8,711 bases of DNA from Halodesulfurarchaeum sp. (GTDB taxonomy: Archaea > Halobacteriota > Halobacteria > Halobacteriales > Halobacteriaceae). Shown here one piece after another: positions 1 through 7,815 of this stretch (position 1 is its first letter; each line of letters begins with the position of its first letter). The stretch spans positions 1 through 8,711 of the forward strand of contig JAGXLJ010000034.1 of assembly GCA_018334775.1 (NCBI GenBank), in the 5' to 3' direction. A model generated the notes under the pieces. The model was not told where the DNA came from. It worked only from the letters and a program-made list of their open reading frames with translations, and ran no database searches. The position numbers were made by a program, and so were the translations under genes.

Positions 1-261
1 GGGAAAGAGTCGGAACTCGAAGATGCGGCTGTCATTCGAGAGCTCCACGTCTATGGCAACGAGGTCGGACTGGGTAAGACCGGCGAGGAGTTTCAGCACA
101 AAGGATACGGCAAGCGGCTGGTTCGGGAAGCCGAGCGGCGGGCTCGCGAGGCAGGCGTTTCGAAGCTCGTCGTCATTGCTGGAATCGGGGCTCGGGAATA
201 CTACCGGGAGGAACTGGAGTACGAGCAGGACGGTCCGTACGTCAGTACGTCTCTGGACTGA
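1..261 (+). CDS. elp3: Elp3 tRNA-wobble-uridine modification enzyme, C-terminal fragment (GNAT domain)
   Basis: This is the last 86 residues of a gene that begins left of the window. Frame 1 is open from base 1 to the TGA at 259-261. Elp3 is a radical-SAM plus GNAT acetyltransferase that starts carboxymethyl-type modification of uridine 34 in tRNA, in the cytoplasm. The visible part is the GNAT half. RELHVYG at fragment residues 13-19 is a signature of the Elp3 acetyltransferase region. QHKGYGKRL at 32-40 is the acetyl-CoA pyrophosphate-binding loop (Q-x-x-G-x-G). The tail contains AREYYRE (about 62-68) and ends with a GPYVS motif, the usual Elp3 ending. The radical-SAM domain and its cysteines are outside the window. 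The 165 bp to the next gene contain a promoter-like box, so co-transcription with NFACT is not required. Family assignment rests on remembered motifs, but several agree. Confidence 0.9.
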   Translation, partial: GKESELEDAAVIRELHVYGNEVGLGKTGEEFQHKGYGKRLVREAERRAREAGVSKLVVIAGIGAREYYREELEYEQDGPYVSTSLD

Positions 262-292
262 TCACAAGAGGGGCGAGCAGGCGGCCTCCCCC

Positions 293-336
293 GCCGACGC
301 GGTCGGCCGCACTCCCGCGAGCCGCGCCGGGTTTTC
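293..336 (+). terminator. Possible terminator hairpin after elp3
   Basis: A perfect 6-bp stem, GCCGAC (293-298) and GTCGGC (302-307) around a GCG loop, lies 32 bp past the Elp3 stop. A short T run (332-335) follows after another GC-rich stretch. Archaeal termination depends mainly on T tracts, and this one is only four bases long and 24 bp from the stem. The hairpin may therefore be chance in GC-rich DNA. Confidence 0.22.
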
Positions 337-370
337 CAATTCGGGATAGACAGGTTTGGCCTGGTGATTG

Positions 371-378
371 TGTATAAA
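371..378 (+). promoter_or_regulatory. TATA box of the NFACT gene
   Basis: TGTATAAA stands out in a GC-rich intergenic region, 49 bp upstream of the first ATG of the NFACT gene. With usual archaeal spacing of about 25 nt, transcription would start near 398-403. That gives a leader of roughly 25-50 nt, depending on which ATG is used. No Shine-Dalgarno sequence precedes the candidate starts. Confidence 0.6.
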
Positions 379-403
379 CCCTCCTCCGGTGTGTGAGACG
401 CTA

Positions 404-422
404 TTGGGACCGATGGTCCTAA
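404..422 (+). promoter_or_regulatory. Dyad / hairpin in the NFACT leader
   Basis: TTGGGACC (404-411) and GGTCCTAA (415-422) flank GAT and pair over 8 bp with a single G-U wobble. The element covers the predicted transcription start and ends 4 bp before the ATG at 427. It could be an operator-like site in DNA or a leader hairpin in RNA. Its function is not known and it may be chance. Confidence 0.35.
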
Positions 423-426
423 CCCA

Positions 427-2544
427 ATGCTCCGACTGAATATGACCATGGACCCGAAGCGGGAAGTCACGAGCGTCGGACTGGTCGCCCTGGTCGGGGA
501 ACTGGGGGCCTACACCGGCGCGACCGTGGACAAGGCCTACCTCTACGACGACAGCCTCGTCCGACTCAAAATGCGGGATTACGAGCGGGGCCGCATCGAG
601 TTGCTCGTACAGGTCGGTGAGACGAAACGCGTCCACGTCACGGAACCGGAGTTCGTCCCTGCGGCCCCCGACCGGCCGCCGAACTTCGCGAAAATGCTGC
701 GCAACCGTATCGCAGGTGCGGATCTGGCTGCTGTTTCCCAACATGGGTTCGATCGGATCCTCGAATTCGAGTTTCGACGGGGCGACGAGGACACGACCGT
801 CGTCGCCGAGCTCTTCGGGGAAGGGAATCTCGCCGTCCTCGACGAGAGCGGGGCCGTCGTCGATTCGCTCTCGACTGTCCGCCTCCAATCCAGAACGGTG
901 GCTCCAGGGGCCCAATACGGGTTCCCCGAAACGCGGATCAATCCGCTAGAGATGAGTGAGGATCAGTTCCGGGCGGCCATGGCCGATTCGGACACCGACC
1001 TCGTCCGGACCCTTGCGACCCAGGTGAACTTCGGTGGGACCTACGGCGAGGAACTGTGCACCAGAGCGGGCGTCGAGAAAACGATGGACATAGCCGAAGC
1101 CGAAACGGAGGATTTCGACCGGCTCTACGAAGAGATGCGGGATCTCCTCGATAGACTCCGTGAAGGTAACACGGAGCCCCGGCTATATCGGGAGGACGGA
1201 GACCCTGTGGACGTGACCCCGGTCCCCCTCGAGGAGCATAGCCACCTCGAAAGCGAGGCCTTTGACTCGTTCAACGCCGCCCTCGACACGTACTTCCGCT
1301 CCCTGTCCGAGGCCGAAGCGGAACCGGAAACCGGAAGTGAGTCCGCTGGACCCGACTTTGACGCCGAAATCGAGCGCCGCGAACGGATCATCGAACAGCA
1401 GGAACAGGCTATCGAGAGCTTCCAAGAGGAAGCCGACGTCGAACGAGAAAAGGCCGAACTGCTGTACGCGAACTACGAACTCGTCGACGAAATCCTCGAG
1501 ACCGTCAGGGAGGCCCGCGAAGCCGGCCACTCCTGGACTGACATTTACGAACGGTTCGAAGCCGGTGCCGAGAAGGGCATCGAAGCCGCCGAAGCAGTCA
1601 CGGACATCAACGAAGCGGAGGGTCGCGTCCGAATCGAAATTGCGGACCGAATGATTTCACTCGACCCACGCTCTGGCGTCGAGAAAAACGCCGACCGATT
1701 GTACACCGGGGCCAAGGAAATAGAATCCAAGCGTGAGGGAGCCCTCGAAGCCATCAAAAACACCAGAGAAGAACTCGAAGCTCTCGAAAACCGACGGGAG
1801 GAATACATCAAAGCGGACGATTCCGAGGCCGAAACCGAATCAATGGAGGACCGTGACTGGATCAACCGTGACTCTGTCCCGATCAGAAAGCCCGAAAAGT
1901 GGTACGATCGGTTTCGGTGGTTCCGAACGAGCGACGGGTTTCTGGTCCTCGGCGGCCGGAACGCCGACCAGAACGAGGAACTGGTCAGCAAGTACATGGA
2001 ACACGCCGATCGGTTCTTCCACACCCAGGCACACGGTGGGCCCGCAACCATCCTCAAAACGAGCGAACCGAGCGAGCCGGCCAAAGACATCGAGGTGCCA
2101 GAGCAGAGTCTCGAAGAGGCCGCACAATTCGCCGTGACGTTCTCGACGGTATGGAAGCAGGGCCGATACAGCGGTGACGTCTACATGGTCGAAGGCGACC
2201 AGGTCTCGAAGACCCCGGAAAGTGGCGAATACCTCGAAAAAGGTGGCTTCGCGATACGCGGGGATCGCACCTATTTCAATGACACACCCGTCGGGGCCGC
2301 GGTTGGAATCACCTGCGAACCGGAAACGAGGGTCGTCGGTGGGCCACCCGAGCCGATCGAAAACCAGGCCGAAACGGCCATTCGAATCGAACCAGGTCGG
2401 TATGCCCAGGGCGACGTTGCAAAGCGGCTGTACCGGGAGTTCCGGGAACGCTTTGCTGACACCACACTCGTCCGCAAAGTGGCCAGCCCCGACGAAATTC
2501 AAAAGTTCATGCCGCCGGGGACCAGTCGGATGAGAGAGGAGTAG
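427..2544 (+). CDS. rqcH: NFACT-family ribosome-associated quality control protein (RqcH/Rqc2/NEMF homologue)
   Basis: NFACT proteins bind large ribosomal subunits that still hold peptidyl-tRNA. In bacteria and eukaryotes they direct C-terminal tailing of the stalled chain; tailing in archaea is inferred. The protein has 705 residues, usual for archaea. NFACT-N spans about 8-200, with a conserved Asp-Arg pair at D109-R110 (in [10 protein letters not shown]) matching the pair needed for tRNA binding in RqcH/Rqc2. A helix-hairpin-helix-like part follows (about 202-216). After an acidic linker (about 292-316) come charged coiled-coil helices (about 314-345 and 430-465). NFACT-R (about 491-545) carries [18 protein letters not shown] and HGGPATILK. 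Starts at 427, 442 and 448 share the frame. The one at 448 gives MDPKREVTS, which resembles related N termini as I remember them, so seven residues may be extra. Pelota follows after 41 bp. Confidence 0.93.
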   Translation: MLRLNMTMDPKREVTSVGLVALVGELGAYTGATVDKAYLYDDSLVRLKMRDYERGRIELLVQVGETKRVHVTEPEFVPAAPDRPPNFAKMLRNRIAGADLAAVSQHGFDRILEFEFRRGDEDTTVVAELFGEGNLAVLDESGAVVDSLSTVRLQSRTVAPGAQYGFPETRINPLEMSEDQFRAAMADSDTDLVRTLATQVNFGGTYGEELCTRAGVEKTMDIAEAETEDFDRLYEEMRDLLDRLREGNTEPRLYREDGDPVDVTPVPLEEHSHLESEAFDSFNAALDTYFRSLSEAEAEPETGSESAGPDFDAEIERRERIIEQQEQAIESFQEEADVEREKAELLYANYELVDEILETVREAREAGHSWTDIYERFEAGAEKGIEAAEAVTDINEAEGRVRIEIADRMISLDPRSGVEKNADRLYTGAKEIESKREGALEAIKNTREELEALENRREEYIKADDSEAETESMEDRDWINRDSVPIRKPEKWYDRFRWFRTSDGFLVLGGRNADQNEELVSKYMEHADRFFHTQAHGGPATILKTSEPSEPAKDIEVPEQSLEEAAQFAVTFSTVWKQGRYSGDVYMVEGDQVSKTPESGEYLEKGGFAIRGDRTYFNDTPVGAAVGITCEPETRVVGGPPEPIENQAETAIRIEPGRYAQGDVAKRLYREFRERFADTTLVRKVASPDEIQKFMPPGTSRMREE

Positions 2545-2585
2545 GAAAGGGAATCCACTTAGGCGAACGCGGCAAAAGGCCACTA

Positions 2586-3650
2586 ATGCACGTTCGGGAG
2601 TGGTCCCAACGGGAGGGCGGTCGCGAGGCGGTCAGCCTCGTTCCCGAGAGTCTGGACGATCTCTGGCATCTCACCTACGTCATCGAGCCCGGAGATCTCG
2701 TTGCCGGCGATACCCACAGGCGCATTCAGCGCAAGGAGGACAACATGCGTGACACCGGTGGGGAGCGCGAACATATGCACGTCACCCTGCAGGTGGATGA
2801 CGTCGACTTTCACAAGTTTTCGAATCGACTCCGGGTCGGTGGCATCATCAAGGATTGCTCACGCGAGGACCAACTCGGTCTCCATCACACCCTCAACGTC
2901 GAGGAACACGACACTATCGATATCGAAAAACACTGGAAGCCCGACCAGCGGGACCGCATCGAGGAAGCTGAAGCGGAGACCGATCAGCCGACTGTTGCGA
3001 TCGCAACCGTGGCTGAGGGCGAAGCCCACGTTCACACGGTCGCCCAGTACGGCGTCGACGAATACGTCTCGCTCACGAACACGACCGGCAAAGGCGAATT
3101 CACGGGCGGTCGCGAGGAACTCTTCGAGGAACTCGCCTCGGCGCTCGGGCATCTCGACGCAGATGCCGTCATCCTCGCTGGCCCGGGCTTTACGAAACAG
3201 GACGCTCTCGAACATATCGAATCCAACTCCACCGTCACGCAGAGTGTCACCGTCGTCGACACAAGTGCAGTCGGTGGGCGAGGGGTCCACGAGGTCCTCA
3301 AACGCGGCGCAGTTGCAGACGTCCGACGTGAAACTCGAATCGCGGAGGAGTCCGCAGCCATCGATGAGTTGACCGAGCGAATCGCCGAAAATGGGGCGGC
3401 TGCATATGGAATCGACGCCGTTGCAGAAGCCACCGAGTACGGGGCCGTCGATACATTGTTGATCCTGGACGAACGGCTTCGGCAGGAACGAGCCGGCGAG
3501 GGTGACTGGGCGGTCGACGTGAACGAGTTGATCCAAAAGGTCGAAAACCAGGGCGGCGATATCACCGTCTTCTCACACGAGTTCGACCCGGGCCAACAGC
3601 TCCGTAACCTCGGCGGAATCGCGGCCCTCCTTCGCTATCCCATTAATTGA
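2586..3650 (+). CDS. pelA: Pelota, mRNA surveillance and ribosome-rescue factor (archaeal Dom34)
   Basis: Pelota resembles release factor eRF1/aRF1 but lacks the GGQ peptide-release loop. It enters the empty A site of stalled ribosomes with an EF1A-family GTPase and then helps ABCE1 split the subunits. The length of 354 residues is normal for archaea. The N-terminal Sm-like domain (about 1-127) contains [16 protein letters not shown], a THRRIQRK stretch and RDTGGERE. The central domain (about 134-260) has the conserved GPGFTK at 199-204 and GGRGVHEVL at 230-238. The C-terminal domain (about 263-354) has [11 protein letters not shown] and ends in [12 protein letters not shown], the usual Pelota finish. 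No GGQ is present, as expected. The gap of 41 bp after NFACT suggests co-transcription. A weak TATA-like CACTTAGG (2556-2563) sits at the distance for a leaderless start of its own. The 3' end overlaps the opposite-strand hydrolase gene by 8 bp. Confidence 0.96.
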   Translation: MHVREWSQREGGREAVSLVPESLDDLWHLTYVIEPGDLVAGDTHRRIQRKEDNMRDTGGEREHMHVTLQVDDVDFHKFSNRLRVGGIIKDCSREDQLGLHHTLNVEEHDTIDIEKHWKPDQRDRIEEAEAETDQPTVAIATVAEGEAHVHTVAQYGVDEYVSLTNTTGKGEFTGGREELFEELASALGHLDADAVILAGPGFTKQDALEHIESNSTVTQSVTVVDTSAVGGRGVHEVLKRGAVADVRRETRIAEESAAIDELTERIAENGAAAYGIDAVAEATEYGAVDTLLILDERLRQERAGEGDWAVDVNELIQKVENQGGDITVFSHEFDPGQQLRNLGGIAALLRYPIN

Positions 3651-4386
3651 TCAGTGAGACGGGGACGGTCAATCCATCGGTGGCAATCTGGACCTCTCCG
3701 TCGAACTCGGCTTCGATAATTTCGATCATCGACTCGTGTTCGCCCCTTGTATGCGGATAGAGATGGGTGAGATACACCCGATCGATGGGTGCACCAGCGA
3801 GCACCCGACGGAGTTTCGTCGGGGTGGTGTGAGCGTCCTCGTCGACTCCATCCGGAAACGAGCAGTCGTGAACGAGCACCGAGCCAACCGCCGCGAAGTC
3901 GATCAATCCGGCGAACTCCTGGGTGTCGCCGCTCAGGGTGAGTCGGTCCTCAAACCGGTATGCAAACCCGTCCATCGAGTGTCTGTTCGGCATCGCCGTG
4001 ACGTCGAATCCTGCAACCTCCGTCGACCCGGCTTCGATTTCCCGAACAGCGAGTGAGAGACGCCCGTCCAGGTAATCGTGAACCTCAAGCAACCCGTCGA
4101 GAAGCGATTCAGTTCCCGGTGGTCCGACAACTGTGAGGGTGTCCGCTCCGGCCAGCCATCGAGCCTTATAGAGCGGGAGCAAATCCGCGACATGATCGAG
4201 ATGCAGATGTGTCAACAGAACTGTCTCCACCCCCTCGTACCCGGTTTCGGTGCCTGCAAGCCGATGGAGAGTCCCGCTCCCCGCATCGACGAGCAATCGC
4301 CTATCGCCCTCTGTCAGGAGAAGGCCTGACTGAACGCGCTTGGCTGTCGGCATCGCCGATCCCGTTCCGAGAAAGGTCAGTTCCAT
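3643..4386 (-). CDS. RNase Z-like metallo-beta-lactamase-fold hydrolase
   Basis: This is a 247-residue zinc-dependent hydrolase of the RNase Z/ElaC-like branch of the MBL fold, probably cytoplasmic. It opens with the first strand and loop [14 protein letters not shown]. The metal site is complete: THLHLDH gives H60, H62, D64 and H65, NRHS gives H136, SGDT gives D154, and THLYPH gives H208. H136 and D154 are only 18 residues apart. In bacterial tRNase Z, from memory, about 70 residues separate them and include the flexible tRNA-binding arm. That arm therefore appears absent, and the protein is also shorter than the usual roughly 300 residues. It is therefore probably not the cell's main tRNA 3' processing enzyme; the substrate cannot be named. 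The gene is divergent from lhr (178 bp between starts) and convergent with pelA. Confidence 0.85.
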   Translation of the reverse strand: MELTFLGTGSAMPTAKRVQSGLLLTEGDRRLLVDAGSGTLHRLAGTETGYEGVETVLLTHLHLDHVADLLPLYKARWLAGADTLTVVGPPGTESLLDGLLEVHDYLDGRLSLAVREIEAGSTEVAGFDVTAMPNRHSMDGFAYRFEDRLTLSGDTQEFAGLIDFAAVGSVLVHDCSFPDGVDEDAHTTPTKLRRVLAGAPIDRVYLTHLYPHTRGEHESMIEIIEAEFDGEVQIATDGLTVPVSLIN

Positions 4387-4410
4387 AACGGGTCTCGTGA
4401 GGGCTCGGAG

Positions 4411-4421
4411 AAAACCGTTTT
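4411..4421. promoter_or_regulatory. AAAAC-C-GTTTT dyad upstream of the MBL gene
   Basis: A perfect 5-bp inverted repeat with a single central base lies 25-35 bp upstream of the start codon of the reverse-strand hydrolase. That is where the TATA element of a leaderless haloarchaeal gene would be. The sequence is a poor TATA match but the only AT-rich patch nearby, so it could be a weak promoter element, an operator half, or chance. Confidence 0.25.
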
Positions 4422-4530
4422 GCTGATCGATGAATGGCCCGTTACACGTCCCGGATCGGATGCTCGAATATGACCGTTCGCCGAGTTCGGTTGTGAAATC
4501 TTCCCGGGCCTCTGCCCGTCTCGGCCAACA

Positions 4531-4540
4531 GCTACAACCC
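4531..4540 (+). promoter_or_regulatory. Weak TATA-like element before lhr
   Basis: GCTACAACCC holds the best TATA-like match (CTACAA) near the lhr start, with its core about 27-32 bp upstream of the ATG. That spacing suits a leaderless transcript. The match to the haloarchaeal TTTAWA-type box is poor, and no Shine-Dalgarno sequence is seen, so the promoter position is uncertain. Confidence 0.25.
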
Positions 4541-4564
4541 CCCGGAACTCATACCCGCGGCTGA

Positions 4565-7255
4565 ATGGGTCCGGAGACGCCCGCGCAGGGTCCTGATCCC
4601 GAAACGGTCCCCGACGGAGAGCTTCTCGAAACGCTCGAACCGGCCGTTCGCGACTGGTGGCGGGACCAGTTCGGTGGCTTTGTCTCGGACAACGGCGGCT
4701 ATTTCACCCCGCCACAGCGGGAGGCGATTCCCCATATCGAAGCGGGAAATCATACGCTCATCGCGAGCCCCACCGGGTCGGGCAAGACGCTTGCGAGTTT
4801 CACGGCCATCATCAACGAACTGTTCGTTCGGGAGCGAACCGAGGGACTGGAAAACACGGTCTATTGTCTCTACGTTTCTCCGTTGAAATCCCTCGCAAAC
4901 GACATCCATCGCAATCTGACCGAACCCCTGGACGGAATTTATGAGCGACTGGCGGACCGGGGCGAGGACCTCGCCGAGATTCGGCATGCGATCCGACATG
5001 GTGATACGGATTCGGCCGCCCGACAGGCAATGCTCGATGAGACGCCCCACATCCTCAATACAACGCCTGAGACCCTTGCAATCTTGCTCAACTCGCCGAA
5101 GTTCAAGGAAAAGCTCCGAACAGTTGAGTACGTCATCGTCGACGAAATTCACAGCCTCGCGGACAACAAGCGGGGCACGCATCTCGCGGTGAGCCTGGAG
5201 CGGCTTCAGGCACTCGCTGATAGTGAGCCGACTCGAATCGGCTGTTCGGCCACGGTCGAACCGCTCGAGGAAATCGGTGACTTTCTGGTCGGTTTCGAGG
5301 AGGGAACACCACGCGACGTAGAACTCGTGGACACTCGATTCATGCGGGACTACGACATCGAACTCGTGACCCCCGCTGCTGACCTCATCGAAACGCCCCG
5401 AGCGACGATCCAGGAGCGGTTCTATGACCGTCTGGCGGCATTGATCGACGAACACGACAGCACCCTCGTCTTCACGAACACCCGCTCTGGAGCAGAGCGG
5501 GTCCTCGAAACCCTCCGGGAGCGAGGCGACGTCGACGAAGCCACGTCTGGAGCCCACCACGGATCGCTCTCAAAAGAGAGTCGCCACGACGTCGAACAGG
5601 CCCTAAAGGCCGGGACAGTTGACGTGGTGACCACCTCGACGAGTCTCGAACTCGGGATCGATATGCCCCACATCGACCTGGTCGTTCAGATCGGGTCACC
5701 GAAATCCGTCGCGGCGCTGCTTCAGCGAGTGGGCCGGGCCGGCCATCAGCTCGGTGAAACCGTCACCGGCCGGGTCTTCGCCCTCGCCCTCGACGAACTG
5801 ATCGAATGTGCGGTCATGCTCGAGCGGGCCCGCGACGGCTTCGTCGACCGGGTTCATATCCCCGAACGAGCCCAGGACGTGGCGGCCCAGCAGGTCTACG
5901 GCATGGCGATCAATGGACCGCGGCCATTCGAGGAGGTCGAAAGGATTCTCCGGCGAGCCTACCCGTATCGAGAGTACACTGACTCCGAATTCGAGCAGTT
6001 ACTCCGCTATCTCCAGGCCGCCTACGATGGGATGGAGGATCGGAACGTCTACGCCAAGGTCTGGGTCGACGAAAATGACCCCCCAGACGGCGAGCACCAC
6101 TACCCCGAGTTTTCGATCGGACAGACCCTCATTGGAAAACGGGGTCGCCTCGCCCGAATGATCTACATGACGAACATCGGGACGATTCCGGATTCCTTTT
6201 CCTGTGACGTGTTCGTCCGGGGGGAGGACCAGTGGGTCGGCGACCTGGACGAGGACTATCTCGATACCCTCGACCCGGGAGACGTGTTCGTTCTCGGGGG
6301 CCAGAAATACGAATACAGCTACCGTCGGGGCTCGAAGGTCTATGTCGATCGCACGAGCGCCCGGGCAACCGTCCCCTCCTGGTACTCCGAACGATTACCC
6401 CGGTCATTCGACCTCGGCGTCGAGATCGCCCACTTCCAGGAGGACCTCATCGAAACCTACCAGACGGGACGGGCCCAACTCAGGTCACGTCTGCGAGATG
6501 CACCGATCGACGAGAACAGCGTCCGAGCCCTCTCCAGGATGATCGACCAGCAAATCGCGTATGCTGGCCCGGAAAGCATCAGCACACCCGATCGGCTCGT
6601 TGTCGAACACGTCACGAATCGCGAGGACTACCGACGACGGTACTACGTCAGATCCCCCTACGGCCGTCGGTTCAATGACGGGCTGTCCCGGATACTTGCA
6701 CACCAGGTGGCCGCCGAAGCCACGGCGAACGTCACTATCGCGGTCGATGACACCGGATTCACCCTCTCGATGCCATTGAACCGAAAGGTGGACGTGGCCG
6801 GATTGCTGGAGTCCACCGCCCCCGAAGACGCTCGTGACCTCCTCAAAGCGAGTCTCGACGGGACGGACCTTCGAGAACGCTACTTCCGCATCAATGCGAC
6901 CCGATCGTTGATGATTCTCAAACGGTACAAAGGCCACGAGAAATCGGCCAGCCGCCAGCAGGTGTCCGCTGAGATGTTGCTCGGCTTTGCGGAGGACCTG
7001 GCGGACTTTGCCGTTCTCGAGGAGACCCACCGCGAGATCATCGAGGACAAACTCGACCTGGCCGGTATTCGACGGATACTCGGCGAGATCCAGGACGGGG
7101 CGATCGAGATCGAATCACAGACCCGCTCCTCACCGAGTCCGCTCTCCTTTGGGCTGGCCACCCTTTCAACCAGTGACGTGGTGCTCGCCGAAGATGAAGA
7201 CGCCGCGCTCCGTGCGTTTCACGAGCGGGTCACGGAAGCCATCGAAAGCGACTGA
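4565..7255 (+). CDS. lhr: Lhr-type ATP-dependent helicase (superfamily 2)
   Basis: Lhr (large helicase-related) proteins are 3'-5' ATP-dependent nucleic-acid translocases. They are linked to DNA repair and recombination and, in some archaea, to RNA-DNA hybrid unwinding. The 896 residues match the size of the Lhr core and appear complete. RecA-like domain 1 has a Q-motif-like FTPPQ (47-51), Walker A SPTGSGKT (68-75), DEIH (193-196) and SAT (228-230). Domain 2 has TNTRSGAERV (304-313), the Lhr-style TSLELGIDM (358-367) and motif VI QRVGRAGH (387-394). A winged-helix region (about 430-500) and a beta-rich region (about 515-620) follow. The C-terminal Lhr-specific part includes RQQVSAE (797-803). 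An in-frame TGA at 4562-4564 directly precedes the ATG, so translation cannot begin further upstream. Whether it is the aLhr1 or aLhr2 paralogue cannot be settled here. Downstream, 227 bp separate it from the membrane genes. Confidence 0.93.
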   Translation: MGPETPAQGPDPETVPDGELLETLEPAVRDWWRDQFGGFVSDNGGYFTPPQREAIPHIEAGNHTLIASPTGSGKTLASFTAIINELFVRERTEGLENTVYCLYVSPLKSLANDIHRNLTEPLDGIYERLADRGEDLAEIRHAIRHGDTDSAARQAMLDETPHILNTTPETLAILLNSPKFKEKLRTVEYVIVDEIHSLADNKRGTHLAVSLERLQALADSEPTRIGCSATVEPLEEIGDFLVGFEEGTPRDVELVDTRFMRDYDIELVTPAADLIETPRATIQERFYDRLAALIDEHDSTLVFTNTRSGAERVLETLRERGDVDEATSGAHHGSLSKESRHDVEQALKAGTVDVVTTSTSLELGIDMPHIDLVVQIGSPKSVAALLQRVGRAGHQLGETVTGRVFALALDELIECAVMLERARDGFVDRVHIPERAQDVAAQQVYGMAINGPRPFEEVERILRRAYPYREYTDSEFEQLLRYLQAAYDGMEDRNVYAKVWVDENDPPDGEHHYPEFSIGQTLIGKRGRLARMIYMTNIGTIPDSFSCDVFVRGEDQWVGDLDEDYLDTLDPGDVFVLGGQKYEYSYRRGSKVYVDRTSARATVPSWYSERLPRSFDLGVEIAHFQEDLIETYQTGRAQLRSRLRDAPIDENSVRALSRMIDQQIAYAGPESISTPDRLVVEHVTNREDYRRRYYVRSPYGRRFNDGLSRILAHQVAAEATANVTIAVDDTGFTLSMPLNRKVDVAGLLESTAPEDARDLLKASLDGTDLRERYFRINATRSLMILKRYKGHEKSASRQQVSAEMLLGFAEDLADFAVLEETHREIIEDKLDLAGIRRILGEIQDGAIEIESQTRSSPSPLSFGLATLSTSDVVLAEDEDAALRAFHERVTEAIESD
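5480..5502 (+). repeat. 10-bp perfect inverted repeat inside lhr
   Basis: ACCCGCTCTG (5480-5489) and CAGAGCGGGT (5493-5502) are exact reverse complements around GAG. They lie in the codons for the conserved TRSGAERV stretch of helicase domain 2, so protein constraint explains part of the symmetry. In mRNA it would form a stable 10-bp hairpin with a three-base loop. Confidence 0.6.
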
Positions 7256-7482
7256 GAGTAGCTCACATCGGCCCCTGGTGAAGCGACGTAACCCGACGAG
7301 TAGGGGGCGTCAAATTTCACAGAACCGTGGAATCGCAGAAAGATCATTACCTCGGTGGAAGCCCTCAATAAACAGCAAATGACAATCAAAGTTTGTCCCA
7401 CTACCAGCCCGGTCCGCGGCTCCCATTCTCAGACGGCGAGAAGCATACGCCACCCGATAAATACTGACGACGTATAGACCGT
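7256..7482. other. Intergenic region between lhr and the membrane gene pair
   Basis: This 227-bp gap is the longest gene-free stretch. It holds the promoter of the downstream pair near its right end (7456-7463) and an AT-rich patch around 7366-7390. I see no tRNA, no convincing C/D-box pattern on either strand, and no strong terminator hairpin after lhr. A 32-codon reading frame from the ATG at 7379 to TAG at 7475-7477 has no recognisable content or start signal. Confidence 0.6.
7456..7463 (+). promoter_or_regulatory. TATA box for a leaderless transcript of the membrane gene pair
   Basis: GATAAATA is centred about 24 bp upstream of the ATG at 7483. At normal archaeal spacing transcription would start at or within a few bases of that ATG, giving a leaderless mRNA. 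This agrees with the absence of a Shine-Dalgarno sequence before 7483. Confidence 0.6.
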
Positions 7483-7815
7483 ATGATTTCAAAAATAACC
7501 CGTTTCGAACCGCACTTTGAAGGCGCCCAGATTGGCCCAGAAACGTTGGAATCTGGCACACACAGCGAGATAGCGGCGACCAGGGACTCCAAGGCTGTGA
7601 CGTTCGACTCTGCCACCTTCGAAGCAGGTTCGAAAACGGCGCGGATCCTACCTCTTCGAACACTCGTTGGGGTGGGCGTGTTCGTATCGACACTCCTGGC
7701 TGGACTCTTCGGCTGGCGGCGGTTCCGGGGTCCAGGTGAAAGCGGCAAGAACATTGGACCGATTGCCACGACAACGGTTGAAGAACAGCGCAGTGAAGCC
7801 ACCCCAGCGGAGTGA
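7483..7815 (+). CDS. Small single-pass membrane protein of unknown function
   Basis: I do not recognise this 110-residue protein. It has a soluble N-terminal part of about 54 residues and one strong transmembrane segment at about 55-78 (LPLRTLVGVGVFVSTLLAG within it). A basic cluster RRFR at 79-82 follows, then a polar tail of about 28 residues. The positive-inside rule puts the tail in the cytoplasm and the N-terminal part outside, without a cleavable signal peptide or lipobox. The N-terminal part has two similar short patterns, HFEGAQIGPE (11-20) and FDSATFEAGS (41-50), suggesting a small beta-rich unit. A TATA box 20-27 bp upstream supports the ATG at 7483. Its stop codon overlaps the region of the next start, so the two genes are almost certainly co-transcribed. 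The paired arrangement makes a joint membrane role likely, but the role is unknown. Confidence 0.72.
   Translation: MISKITRFEPHFEGAQIGPETLESGTHSEIAATRDSKAVTFDSATFEAGSKTARILPLRTLVGVGVFVSTLLAGLFGWRRFRGPGESGKNIGPIATTTVEEQRSEATPAE

Noticed and set aside
262..915. 217-codon minus-strand frame across the NFACT promoter and N-terminal domain
   Set aside because: It runs through the promoter and the conserved NFACT-N coding sequence, with no motif or start signal of its own.
1840..2583. 247-codon minus-strand frame opposite the NFACT-R region
   Set aside because: It is antisense to the conserved NFACT-R motifs, shows no family features, and has a composition unlike halophilic proteins.
4532..5560. 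342-codon open frame on the minus strand opposite lhr
   Set aside because: It overlaps the invariant helicase motifs of lhr on the other strand and has no recognisable motif; codon bias of the true gene explains its length.
7379..7477. Possible 32-residue microprotein upstream of the membrane pair
   Set aside because: No Shine-Dalgarno sequence, an AT-rich patch only about 10 bp upstream (too close for a leaderless promoter), no hydrophobic or zinc-finger pattern, and it runs across the TATA box of the next gene.
7256..7482. Box C/D-like or other small RNA in the longest intergenic gap
   Set aside because: Partial matches to a C box on the minus strand are not followed by a D box at suitable spacing, and no stable fold is evident.
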